From positions 124,001 to 188,000 of the forward strand of contig JAFYWB010000068.1 of assembly GCA_017549025.1 (NCBI GenBank): a DNA stretch of 64,000 bases. Reading direction: 5' to 3'. Below the pieces are notes generated by a model that had not been told where the DNA came from, searched no databases, and saw nothing but the letters and a program-made list of their open reading frames with translations. Position 1 is the stretch's first letter; each line of letters begins with the position of its first letter. Below are positions 1-7,710 of this stretch, in pieces. The DNA is from Treponema sp. Lineage in GTDB: Bacteria > Spirochaetota > Spirochaetia > Treponematales > Treponemataceae. The position numbers were made by a program, and so were the translations under genes.

Positions 1-942
1 GTTGCGGGTAAGACCAGCGGAGGTTTCGATGATATAAGGAATATATCGTTCTGCACCGTTGTCCTGGTCGATGTACTGCAAGTCCTTACCAGCATATTCG
101 GTGTGCTGGGTCAAGTCAAAGTTTGTTCTATTGTGGATTCCCTCCAGCTCCTGGAAGCCCATGGGGAATTCGTATTCAATGTCGTAGGCATCCTTGGCAT
201 AGTGAGCCAGCTTTTCGTGGTGGTACCAGCGCAGTTTTTCCATGCGGATACCGTACTTCTTGTAGAAGCTCCATCGCTGGTCTCTCCAGTACTGGAACCA
301 CTTGTCGTCCTCACCAGGCTTTACAAAGAACTGCATTTCCATCTGCTCAAATTCGCAGGTACGGAAGATAAAGTTCTTGGTAACAATTTCGTTACGGAAG
401 GCCTTTCCTACCTGAGCGATTCCGAAGGGAACCTTCATGCGGTTAGACTGAACGATATTCTTGTAGTTAACATAAATACCCTGGGCTGTTTCTGGACGCA
501 GGTATACAATGCTTGCGGTGTCTTCAGCAGGCCCGATGTGGGTTTTAAACATGAGGTTGAAGGCACGAGGCTCAGTAAGCTCTCCGCCACAGCTGGGACA
601 TTTTTTGGCAGCCAAGGCATCCTGATCCATGGTGTCGGCACGATAACGCATCTTACACTGCTTGCAGTCTACCAAGGGATCGGAGAAGTTTGCTACGTGG
701 CCAGAAGCCTCCCAAACACGGGGGTGCATCAAAATGGCAGCATCAAGACCCACAATGTTGTCGTGAAGCTGGGTCATTTCCTTCCACCAAGCATTCTGTA
801 TATTCTTCTTCAGCTCAATACCGATTGGGCCGTAATCCCAAGCTCCTGCTTGTCCGCCGTAAATCTCAGATGATTGGAATACAAAGCCTCGGCGCTTGCA
901 AAGGCTTACAATCTTTTCCATGGTAATTTCATGTGAATCCAT
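1..942 (-). CDS. glyS: Glycyl-tRNA synthetase, N-terminal 314 residues (cut by window edge)
   Basis: Class II aminoacyl-tRNA synthetase that charges tRNA-Gly in the cytoplasm. The reading frame is open to base 1, so the C-terminal anticodon-binding part lies outside the window. The ATG at 942 follows a GAGG eight bases upstream. Visible family signatures are [12 protein letters not shown] (about residues 36-47), a zinc-type insertion with C93/C96 and C115/C118, the RPETAQG segment near 149, and motif 2 FRNE at 182-185 followed by [11 protein letters not shown]. This is the single-chain alpha2-type enzyme, not the separate GlyQ and GlyS subunits. It stands alone, divergent from the lipoprotein gene at 1082. 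Confidence 0.95.
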   Translation of the reverse strand, partial: MDSHEITMEKIVSLCKRRGFVFQSSEIYGGQAGAWDYGPIGIELKKNIQNAWWKEMTQLHDNIVGLDAAILMHPRVWEASGHVANFSDPLVDCKQCKMRYRADTMDQDALAAKKCPSCGGELTEPRAFNLMFKTHIGPAEDTASIVYLRPETAQGIYVNYKNIVQSNRMKVPFGIAQVGKAFRNEIVTKNFIFRTCEFEQMEMQFFVKPGEDDKWFQYWRDQRWSFYKKYGIRMEKLRWYHHEKLAHYAKDAYDIEYEFPMGFQELEGIHNRTNFDLTQHTEYAGKDLQYIDQDNGAERYIPYIIETSAGLTRN

Positions 943-1081
943 AGTACAACCTCATTTAAAAAAACTTCCGTCATGATACCACAAACATCGTTACATGGCA
1001 ACTGCACAGTTGCATGACTTCATTTTATGACGTATACTGAGAAGTAGAAAACCATGGTAAACTTTTATAGGAGTGAGACGT

Positions 1082-1906
1082 ATGAGTAAGTTACGAAGTT
1101 GTTTTTTTTGTTTTGTAGTGGTTTTATTGGTAGGAGGCATGATGTTTACAGGTTGTGCTTCATCTAAGGGAACTGTTGCCACTGATGAGGCGGGGATTGC
1201 AGGAGACTGGAGACTTACCTCTGTCCTGCGAAATGGAACTGAGTTGATTATTCCTGAGGGAGTAACTGTTACTTTTTCAGCCACTGTTCCAGAGATGGGC
1301 TCCTATAGCTATGATGTTGCCGGTGTTGCTGGCGTAAATAACTATGGTGGACCTGTTACCATCGAGGGAAACATGTATTCTGGTGGTCCCTTCTGGTTGA
1401 CCCAGATGGCAGGCCCTATTCCTTTGGAGGAGTTTGAGCGACTGTACCTTGAAACCTTGACTGATGCCGATATGTTTGGTATCTCTGCTGATGGTCAGGG
1501 TATGGAGATTGCCAAGTCCAGTGGAGAGACTGCCTTGTTGTTCAACAAATTCAAGTTTGATGGTAGCCAGTGGAAGCTGATTGCCTACTTTGATGGAACT
1601 GGTGTTCGCTCTGTTAACCAGTCTAAAAATGTGCCTGAGCTTTCCTTTGGAAACAAGATGGACATTAGCGGATTTTCTGGAAGCAATTTCATCGTAGGTG
1701 ATTACACCGTGGATTATACTCTGCGAGCAATTTCCTTCCAGGATATTGGTACAACTCGAATGGCTGCTCCTTCTGGAGAGGCTGCTATCCTTGAGCAGGT
1801 GTACACCAACCTTTTGCACAAGACTGCCAATTACGTATGGTCTGGAAACGAGCTGCGTTTGATTGGTAAGGATGGAACCACATTGTTGGTTTTCGCTGCA
1901 AAATAA
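1082..1906 (+). CDS. Predicted lipoprotein, possible META/HslJ-like domain
   Basis: The start is set by GGAG at 1070-1073, eight bases before the ATG at 1082; an in-frame GTG at 1073 overlaps that site and is unlikely. The 274-residue product begins with a hydrophobic stretch ending in MMFTGC, so Cys25 is the probable lipidated residue. The mature part starts with AGDWRLTSVLRNG, resembling the opening strand of META/HslJ-type beta domains (AGxWxLTS). The rest is rich in Gly, Thr and aromatic residues, as expected of a beta protein. I do not recognise a specific function. It is probably attached to the outer face of a membrane. A terminator follows at once, so it is monocistronic. Confidence 0.75.
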   Translation: MSKLRSCFFCFVVVLLVGGMMFTGCASSKGTVATDEAGIAGDWRLTSVLRNGTELIIPEGVTVTFSATVPEMGSYSYDVAGVAGVNNYGGPVTIEGNMYSGGPFWLTQMAGPIPLEEFERLYLETLTDADMFGISADGQGMEIAKSSGETALLFNKFKFDGSQWKLIAYFDGTGVRSVNQSKNVPELSFGNKMDISGFSGSNFIVGDYTVDYTLRAISFQDIGTTRMAAPSGEAAILEQVYTNLLHKTANYVWSGNELRLIGKDGTTLLVFAAK

Positions 1907-1928
1907 CGTAAGGAAATGTGGTTTGAAA

Positions 1929-1961
1929 GGCGGTAATGGTTTGACATTATCGCCTTTTTTT
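1929..1961 (+). terminator. Rho-independent terminator of the lipoprotein gene
   Basis: A 10-bp stem (GGCGGTAATG at 1929-1938 with CATTATCGCC at 1945-1954, one G-U pair) has a 6-nt loop and is followed by seven T. The rpmB promoter lies inside the same bases. Confidence 0.85.
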
Positions 1962-1969
1962 GTTACTAT
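1941..1969 (+). promoter_or_regulatory. rpmB promoter overlapping the upstream terminator
   Basis: TTGACA at 1941-1946, a 17-bp spacer and TACTAT at 1964-1969 form a near-consensus sigma-70 promoter 32 bp before rpmB. The -35 lies in the loop and descending arm of the terminator, and the T-run is the spacer. Confidence 0.7.
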
Positions 1970-2001
1970 GTTGCTTCAGATATTTTATAGGCAGGTTTAT
2001 T

Positions 2002-2193
2002 ATGTCCAGAAGATGCGAAATTTGCGGAAAGGGTTCTCTGAGCGGTAATAAAGTGAGTAAGTCATATAATCATACACGCCGTACTTGGAAGCCAAACCTT
2101 GTTGAGGTAAAGACTGAGATCGGTGGAACCACCATGACTATCAAGATGTGCACCCGCTGCTTGAGAAGTGGTTACGTAACAAAGAAGGTATAA
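2002..2193 (+). CDS. rpmB: 50S ribosomal protein L28 (bL28)
   Basis: 63-residue basic protein of the large ribosomal subunit. It opens with MSRRCEICGKG and has a second cysteine pair, CTRC, near residues 50-53, so this is the Cys4 zinc-binding form of L28. Other L28 signatures are the SHNHTRR-like segment SYNHTRR and RTWKPNL. The start at 2002 gives the normal length. A longer in-frame reading from 1960 would run through the promoter region and is rejected. It has its own promoter and terminator, so it is a single-gene unit. Confidence 0.95.
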   Translation: MSRRCEICGKGSLSGNKVSKSYNHTRRTWKPNLVEVKTEIGGTTMTIKMCTRCLRSGYVTKKV

Positions 2194-2274
2194 TTTTTTT
2201 GTTGCGTCCTTGCCAATGGGTAGCTTGTAAGCTATCAGATTGAGAGGGAAGGTTTTCATGCTGATTAAATGGAA

Positions 2275-2303
2275 GAGGGCTGCTGTATAGCAGCTCTTTT
2301 TTT
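2275..2303 (+). terminator. Terminator downstream of rpmB
   Basis: GAGGGCTGCT, loop GTAT, AGCAGCTCT, then a run of T. It lies between rpmB and the convergent cardiolipin synthase gene. Confidence 0.8.
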
Positions 2304-2343
2304 ATGCCCAAAATTGATGACAGAAGGGAACGGAAAACAAGGC

Positions 2344-3861
2344 TTACATCAAGGGGGAAAACATTTTGAATAATGGCCACAGCAGACGACGGGCTACAGG
2401 CTTGGAACGGAACCACTGGGAGCTTGCTTTGCGGCTATTTCCCATGTCTTTTTCAAAGATGTGTCGGTATTGGCTGGCAAGGTTCTGGTCGTAGAAGATG
2501 GCATTTACCTCAAAGTGTAGGTCAAAGCTTCTGATATCCATGTTGGTGGAGCCAATGGTACAAATCTTGTCGTCGGCCACCAGGGTTTTTGCGTGGATAA
2601 AGCCTTGGTAGTGGTAGAAGGAAATGCCAAAATCCAGTAGCTCTCGGATGAATTGGAAGGCTGCTTCCCGCACGTAGAATTTATCCCACTGGTCTGGCAC
2701 CATAATCCGTACATCAACACCAGAAAGGGCTGCAAGCTTTAATGCCTTGTAGATCTCTTGGTTTGGAGTAAAGTAGGGCGTCTGGATGTAGACGTAGTGC
2801 TTTGCCTCCATAATCATGCGGATAAGGGCATCCTGTATTTCCGTGGGGCGAAGATTGTCTGGGCCGGCAGTAAGGATTTGAGTGGGGATTCCTTCTGGCT
2901 TGAATTTATGTTCGGTAATTGCTTTTTTTGCAGCGGAAAGCTGTTGCTGAAGCAGCTGGATAGTTTCCAAGGAAAAATGCTGGGCAAGGTCTTGATGGTT
3001 TTTAAGGCGGGTGTGCCAGGCTGGCATGGTGAACCAGTCCACCAAAAAGGTGGCGTGCAGCTCCATAACCACTGTTCCAGTAAGCCTAATGTGGGTATCT
3101 CGCCACAAAGGAGCTTTTTCACCGCTGCAATTTGCGTATTCATCTCCAATGTTCACACCACCCATGTAGCCGATTTTTCCGTCAATCACTGTGATTTTGC
3201 GATGGTTCCTAAAATTGATGGAAAGGGGAAGCCGCCATTTTACGGGAAAAAAGGCTTGAACCTGTCCGCCAGCCTTGGTAAGGCGGTGAAAAAAGTGCTT
3301 GGGAGTAAGGAAGGAGCCTACATCGTCATAGAGCAGCTTTACCTCCACTCCCTGTTGGGCCTTGCGACACAGCACATCCATAAAGGCTTGGCTAGTGGCA
3401 TCATCATGAATAATAAAGGATTCCACGCAAATGCTTTGGGTGGCGGCCTCCATGTCCTGCAGCATATCCTTGAACAGGTCTTGTCCCCAGCAATAAATTT
3501 TACTGGAAGTGGTGATGGCGAGAATGCTTTTGTTGCCCATCAGGTTCATCTTGATAAGGGACTTGTATTCCTCCAGCAGGGGATTGTCTAGGGCCTGATA
3601 AAAAATCTTAAGGGAATCCTTATGCTCTTGAAAGAAATTGCGGGTGAGGCTGTCAAAAAAATGGGAAATACGAGTGAGCTGCTTTGTTTTGGTGAAAAAA
3701 TGGCCACTTAAAAAAATGTACAGCACAATTCCCACCACTGGCAGGAAATACAGCACCAAAACCCAAGCCCACCGCCGTGAATCCTCTTTTCGTTCAAAGA
3801 ACAAGACAAAGAGCACGAACAGCAGGTTGAGAATGGCTGCAAGGTTTAGGAAGAGCTCCAT
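2344..3861 (-). CDS. cls: Cardiolipin synthase (phospholipase D family)
   Basis: Membrane enzyme that condenses phosphatidylglycerol (or PG with another phospholipid) into cardiolipin. The 505-residue protein starts with two hydrophobic helices (about 5-22 and 33-52), the PLDc_N arrangement. Two HKD motifs follow: H220-K222-D227 in HRKITVIDGK with GGVNIGDEY after it, and H423-K425-D430 in HAKTLVADDK with GSTNMDIRS after it. Length and order match bacterial ClsA-type enzymes. The ATG at 3861 has no clear ribosome binding site but lies 5 bp after the pncB stop, so translation is probably coupled to pncB. Confidence 0.93.
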   Translation of the reverse strand: MELFLNLAAILNLLFVLFVLFFERKEDSRRWAWVLVLYFLPVVGIVLYIFLSGHFFTKTKQLTRISHFFDSLTRNFFQEHKDSLKIFYQALDNPLLEEYKSLIKMNLMGNKSILAITTSSKIYCWGQDLFKDMLQDMEAATQSICVESFIIHDDATSQAFMDVLCRKAQQGVEVKLLYDDVGSFLTPKHFFHRLTKAGGQVQAFFPVKWRLPLSINFRNHRKITVIDGKIGYMGGVNIGDEYANCSGEKAPLWRDTHIRLTGTVVMELHATFLVDWFTMPAWHTRLKNHQDLAQHFSLETIQLLQQQLSAAKKAITEHKFKPEGIPTQILTAGPDNLRPTEIQDALIRMIMEAKHYVYIQTPYFTPNQEIYKALKLAALSGVDVRIMVPDQWDKFYVREAAFQFIRELLDFGISFYHYQGFIHAKTLVADDKICTIGSTNMDIRSFDLHFEVNAIFYDQNLASQYRHIFEKDMGNSRKASSQWFRSKPVARRLLWPLFKMFSPLM

Positions 3862-3866
3862 GGAGA

Positions 3867-5324
3867 TTATTTAATCCGTTCCTCAATGAACTTGATTTTC
3901 AGCTGGCGCAAATTCTTGGTGACGGACACCTTGTAGATGTGGGGATTGAGAATCCGCTTGTAGGTGTCGTCCAAGGTAAGAAGCTGCTGCTGCATGGTGG
4001 CTCTGGCAGCTTGAATGGCCTGCTGATTGGTGACCGCTTTGTCCACAAGCTCTCCCTGCAGGATTCGTGGCTTAAGCAATGATTCCACCTTAGCGGGAGT
4101 AAAGCTAAACTGGCGGTAATCTCCTGAAGGATGATAGAACCGCTGCTCCTTTCCGGCTACAATTTCCTCATCATCAAGGGCAAGGATATCACACTTGGCC
4201 ATACCGTCTTGGTCGTAGAGGCGCCACAGGTTCTTGATGCCAGGATTGGTGGTTTTTTCTGGATTGTCGGAAAACTTCATGGTGGGCTCCATGGCGTTGG
4301 TGGTGGGGTAGTAGCGGGCTGCTAGCTTGTACACTCCCGTAAAAGAGGATTCATTGCCACCAGTGACCATGTGGGTACCCACACCCCAGCTGTTGATGGG
4401 AGCCTTTTGCTGAACCAGTGTTTGAATAATTTCCTCCGTAAGCTCGTTGGAGACGGAGATGGTAGCATTAGTCAGTCCTTCCCTGTCTAGATATTTTCGC
4501 ACCTTGTTGGAAAGATATTGGATGTCGCCAGAGTCAAGGCGCACACCAAAGTTATAGCCCTGGTCTACCAGCTTTTTTCCTACGGTAACTGCATTTTTAA
4601 TACCTGAATTCAAGGTGTCGTAGGTGTCGATAAGGAAAATGGATTTTTCGGGATACAGCTGGGCATAGCTTTCAAAGGCTTCTAGCTCCGTGGGAAAGGA
4701 CATGATCCAAGAATGGGCCATGGTTCCCAGCACAGGAATATTATACAGCTTGCCTGCTAGGGCATTGCTGGTAGCTGCCGCTCCACCGATGTAGGCTGCA
4801 CGAGAAGCACTCATGGCACCATCTGGTCCTTGGGCTCGTCGCAGTCCAAATTCCATGATGTGGCCCTTTCCAGAGGCAAGCCACACTCTGGCTGTCTTGG
4901 TGGCTACCAAACTCTGGAAATTGATATGATTCAGCACCAGTCCTTCGATAATTTGGGCTTCAATCAAATTAGCGTGAATGCGAATCAAAGGTTCGTTGGG
5001 AAAGACGACGGAGCCTTCATCTTGTGCATACAAGTCTCCAGAAAAACGGAAGGTTTTTAGGTAGTCCAAAAAGTCCTGCTCAAAAATGTTTAGGCTAGAG
5101 AGGTAGTCAATATCCTCCTGGCTGAAGGAAAAGGTTTTTAGAGCTTCCAGCAAGGTGTGAAGACCAGCAAAAACGGAAAATCCACCGTTAAAGGGTTGCC
5201 GTCGGAAGAACATGTCAAAAACGGCGGGGTAGTTCATCTGGTTTTTCCAGTATCCCTGAGCCATGGTGAGCTCGTAAAAATCGGTGAACAAGGCACTGGT
5301 ATCGGTGTAACAAAGGGTGGACAT
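3867..5324 (-). CDS. pncB: Nicotinate phosphoribosyltransferase
   Basis: Converts nicotinate and PRPP to nicotinate mononucleotide, the first step of NAD salvage. The 485-residue length fits the longer bacterial type. Recognisable parts are the start ALFTDFYELTMAQGYW, the conserved EFGLRRAQGPDGAMSASRA near residues 153-175, HSWIMSFPTE, the phosphate-site-like region RLDSGDIQYLS, and VGTHMVTGG. The ATG at 5324 follows AGGAGG eight bases upstream. A strong promoter precedes it, and cls follows after 5 bp, making a two-gene unit. Confidence 0.93.
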   Translation of the reverse strand: MSTLCYTDTSALFTDFYELTMAQGYWKNQMNYPAVFDMFFRRQPFNGGFSVFAGLHTLLEALKTFSFSQEDIDYLSSLNIFEQDFLDYLKTFRFSGDLYAQDEGSVVFPNEPLIRIHANLIEAQIIEGLVLNHINFQSLVATKTARVWLASGKGHIMEFGLRRAQGPDGAMSASRAAYIGGAAATSNALAGKLYNIPVLGTMAHSWIMSFPTELEAFESYAQLYPEKSIFLIDTYDTLNSGIKNAVTVGKKLVDQGYNFGVRLDSGDIQYLSNKVRKYLDREGLTNATISVSNELTEEIIQTLVQQKAPINSWGVGTHMVTGGNESSFTGVYKLAARYYPTTNAMEPTMKFSDNPEKTTNPGIKNLWRLYDQDGMAKCDILALDDEEIVAGKEQRFYHPSGDYRQFSFTPAKVESLLKPRILQGELVDKAVTNQQAIQAARATMQQQLLTLDDTYKRILNPHIYKVSVTKNLRQLKIKFIEERIK

Positions 5325-5341
5325 ACAAACCTCCTGAATCT

Positions 5342-5370
5342 ACTATAGTTCCTTCTTTTTTACCTGTCAA
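5342..5370 (-). promoter_or_regulatory. pncB-cls promoter
   Basis: Read on the minus strand: TTGACA (5370-5365), a 17-bp spacer, TATAGT (5347-5342), with the pncB start 18 nt further on and a good Shine-Dalgarno between. Confidence 0.75.
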
Positions 5371-5382
5371 ATAAAATATGAG

Positions 5383-6810
5383 TTAGCTGGTGGCTGCAGC
5401 TTCAAGTTTTTGTAAAATCTCCTTGTCCAGCTGCACCAACAGGTTTTTTTCTTGGCTGGGAAGCACCAAGCCCTTAGGACCGTCCTTTGCCCGCCGTAAA
5501 TGCTTTACTTGAGTGTAGTACAAGTCAGCCTTGGCTGCCTTTCGGGCCTTGGAATGGTACACTGCTAAATTGCCTGCACAGAGCATGATAGAAAGGGGAA
5601 TTGTTTTTCCTGGTCGATTTTTTACAAAGACGTAGCCTCCAGCATAATCTCTGGTGTGAAACCACATGTCCAAGCCCTTAACGTGGCGGCGCAACAGCTC
5701 GTCATTTTCTGCGGCGGTACGTCCCACCAAAATTGTCCAGCCCTCCACTTGGTAGGAAAGGCCGGGGCGTTTTTTTTCCACCTGCTGCTTTGGTGTAGTT
5801 TGCTTTCGTAGCATTTGCTGGAGCCGCAGGGGATTTGGTTCCCTGCACAGCTGCTGGTAGGTGGCCTCCAAATCCAGCAATTCTTTTTTTGCCCGTTGGA
5901 TGTCATGCTCCAAGTCAGCAAGGCCGGACACAGTTTTTTTGTAGGTGTTGTAATAGGAGGAAGCGTTTTCTTGGGCGTTTTTCTTTGGATCGATTTTGAT
6001 TCTGATGCGGGCGCCACTTTCGTAGTCCTCACATTCCAAATAATCCTGGCTACCATCAATAAGGTGACCATAGGTGAGAATTAAGTCGCCGTAGTGCTTC
6101 CACTGCTGGTTTTGAAGGAATTCATCCCGCTTTTTTTCCAAGCGGTGAAGGGCGGCCTCCATCTTGCTGTGGCGGGAGTTGTAAAACTTTTCTGCTTGCT
6201 CCAGTAATGCTTCCAGAGAAAGCTGGCCTGCATGTTCTCCGTACCACTGCTCCACCTTTTGGTTAAAGCTCAAATTCTCCCAGTCAGGCAGCTGATCAAA
6301 ACTCCGAACCTGCCATTCCTTTACTGCATCTCCCTGGGACTTTGGCTCAAGACGTGGCTCCTGAAAAATTCCGCCACTAACTTCATCTTTTTTGGGGCGG
6401 CGGTAGAAGGTGTCCAGCACCAAATGGTTGGTATCGGTAAGAATCATGTTGGCGGCATTGCTCCACAATCTGATGTAGAGCAGAAATTCTTGGCCGCAAT
6501 GGGAAAGCTCTAGCTTAATGATTCGTTCCTGCCCCAGCTGGCAAATGGAATTGATTCGTGCTCCCTTGATTCGGGCTTTGAGGAATTCCATAAAACGTAG
6601 GGGCTTGTTGTTTTTGGGTACTGCCGCCCAGGTTTGATGGATTCGGCATGCTCCTGCTGCAAGGCATACGAGAATTGTTTTTGACTGTCCGTTCTTGTAG
6701 GTGTGGAAGGCGATGGTGTCGTAGCTAGGCTGCACAATCTGCTGGATAAAGGAGCCTTCAAGCTCCAGTTCTTCCAGAATACAGTCTATTTCCTTCCAGT
6801 TCAGTGACAT
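5383..6810 (-). CDS. NFACT-family protein (RqcH/FbpA-like), divergent
   Basis: NFACT proteins include bacterial RqcH, which adds C-terminal alanine tails to nascent chains on stalled 50S subunits. This 475-residue protein has the NFACT-N opening and the FMEFLKARIKGARINSICQ segment, a central coiled coil (about 200-325), and a clear NFACT-R domain near residues 355-455 (GWTILVGRTAAENDELLRR, DMWFHTRDYAGGYVFV, HSKARKAAKADLYYT). It is about 100 residues shorter than well-known RqcH proteins. The Asp-Arg pair reported as essential in Bacillus RqcH is Glu95-Arg96 here (GQERII). The ATG at 6810 lies 3 nt after the stop of the upstream secreted protein gene, so the two are co-transcribed. Alanine-tailing activity is uncertain. 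Confidence 0.8.
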   Translation of the reverse strand: MSLNWKEIDCILEELELEGSFIQQIVQPSYDTIAFHTYKNGQSKTILVCLAAGACRIHQTWAAVPKNNKPLRFMEFLKARIKGARINSICQLGQERIIKLELSHCGQEFLLYIRLWSNAANMILTDTNHLVLDTFYRRPKKDEVSGGIFQEPRLEPKSQGDAVKEWQVRSFDQLPDWENLSFNQKVEQWYGEHAGQLSLEALLEQAEKFYNSRHSKMEAALHRLEKKRDEFLQNQQWKHYGDLILTYGHLIDGSQDYLECEDYESGARIRIKIDPKKNAQENASSYYNTYKKTVSGLADLEHDIQRAKKELLDLEATYQQLCREPNPLRLQQMLRKQTTPKQQVEKKRPGLSYQVEGWTILVGRTAAENDELLRRHVKGLDMWFHTRDYAGGYVFVKNRPGKTIPLSIMLCAGNLAVYHSKARKAAKADLYYTQVKHLRRAKDGPKGLVLPSQEKNLLVQLDKEILQKLEAAATS

Positions 6811-6813
6811 AAC

Positions 6814-7536
6814 TTAATTTATAGTAATAACGGAGGCAGTGCGTCCGTCGGCAGTGTAGGCTCGATCTGGGTTTGTCTTGTCCACAAAGGAAGCCATTCC
6901 GTCGTAATAGGCATAGTAGTGGGTTCCTCGTGGCAGAGGAATCTCCAGTTCATACAGTCCAGGCGCTGTTTCCCGCATAACGTAGATGGAAGAATCCCAG
7001 TTGGTAAAGGTTCCGCCCAAACGGATAATCTGCCCTGATTGTCCTTGGTACACAAAGCGTACAAGGTTTTTCTTCACTGTTTCGGTGGTGGGAATTTCTT
7101 GTCGCTGTACCGCCACGGTGGAAAGAATCAAGTTTGACTTTGAATCAAAAATCTGATGCTGGTTGGTGGGGTCTATGGTCCACAGGCCATCAATTACCAG
7201 CCGATAGGATACGTTTTTCAAGCCCTTAGGTACTTCCAGAATGTAAAAATACACAGACTGTACCACCTGTCCGTCCACATCAGTGGTGTTTACCTTTTGG
7301 AAGGAATGAATGGTTCTGAAATTTTCAAAGTCAAAGGCAATACCCACGTGACGAGGTTTGCTGTCAGCAGTGAAAATGATGTAGTCGTCCACCATGATGG
7401 GAGAACTGACCTTATCTATGCGTGCAATGAGATTGTTGTAGGTATAAGAATCCAATGTTGACTCCTGAGCCTGTGCTGGCAGCGCCAACAGGGGGAGGGC
7501 AGAAATCAACAAAAGCAATGTAAGAAATTTCTTCAT
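6814..7536 (-). CDS. Secreted protein with glycogen-binding-like (CBM48/E-set) domain
   Basis: 240 residues with a signal peptide (MKKFLTLLLLISALPLLALPAQA, cleavage after about residue 23). The C-terminal third, from about residue 155 (VRFVYQGQSGQIIRLGGTFTNW), matches the AMPK/CBM48-type E-set fold: a GGTFTNWD turn, a GLYELEIPLPRGTHYYAYYDG strand pair and a DKTNP tail. The middle part also looks like paired beta strands. Such domains bind alpha-glucans in many enzymes but here there is no catalytic domain, so the role is open (periplasmic scaffold or sugar sensing). It is the first gene of a two-gene unit with the NFACT gene. Confidence 0.75.
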   Translation of the reverse strand: MKKFLTLLLLISALPLLALPAQAQESTLDSYTYNNLIARIDKVSSPIMVDDYIIFTADSKPRHVGIAFDFENFRTIHSFQKVNTTDVDGQVVQSVYFYILEVPKGLKNVSYRLVIDGLWTIDPTNQHQIFDSKSNLILSTVAVQRQEIPTTETVKKNLVRFVYQGQSGQIIRLGGTFTNWDSSIYVMRETAPGLYELEIPLPRGTHYYAYYDGMASFVDKTNPDRAYTADGRTASVITIN

Positions 7537-7613
7537 AATCGTTTATATATATCGGCATGCTACTTGAAAACTATAGTCATGAAGGCTTTACAAAATCGAT
7601 TTTTTCCATAAAA

Positions 7614-7658
7614 TTTATAGCTTCCTTCTTTAACAGGAAACTAAAGGGAAGCTATAAA
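7614..7658. repeat. Perfect 12-bp inverted repeat between divergent genes
   Basis: TTTATAGCTTCC (7614-7625) and GGAAGCTATAAA (7647-7658) are exact inverse copies separated by 21 bp. They lie between the divergent CBM48 and FlcA-like genes, so they may be an operator or a leader hairpin for either. There is no strong T-run after either arm. Confidence 0.55.
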
Positions 7659-7710
7659 AAAGCCGATGATATGATGAACGCAAATTTTCCAGCGGGGTAT
7701 AAGCAATAAG

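Noticed and set aside
103-873. 256-codon plus-strand frame opposite glyS
   Set aside because: The minus-strand frame carries all glycyl-tRNA synthetase motifs; the other strand shows none.
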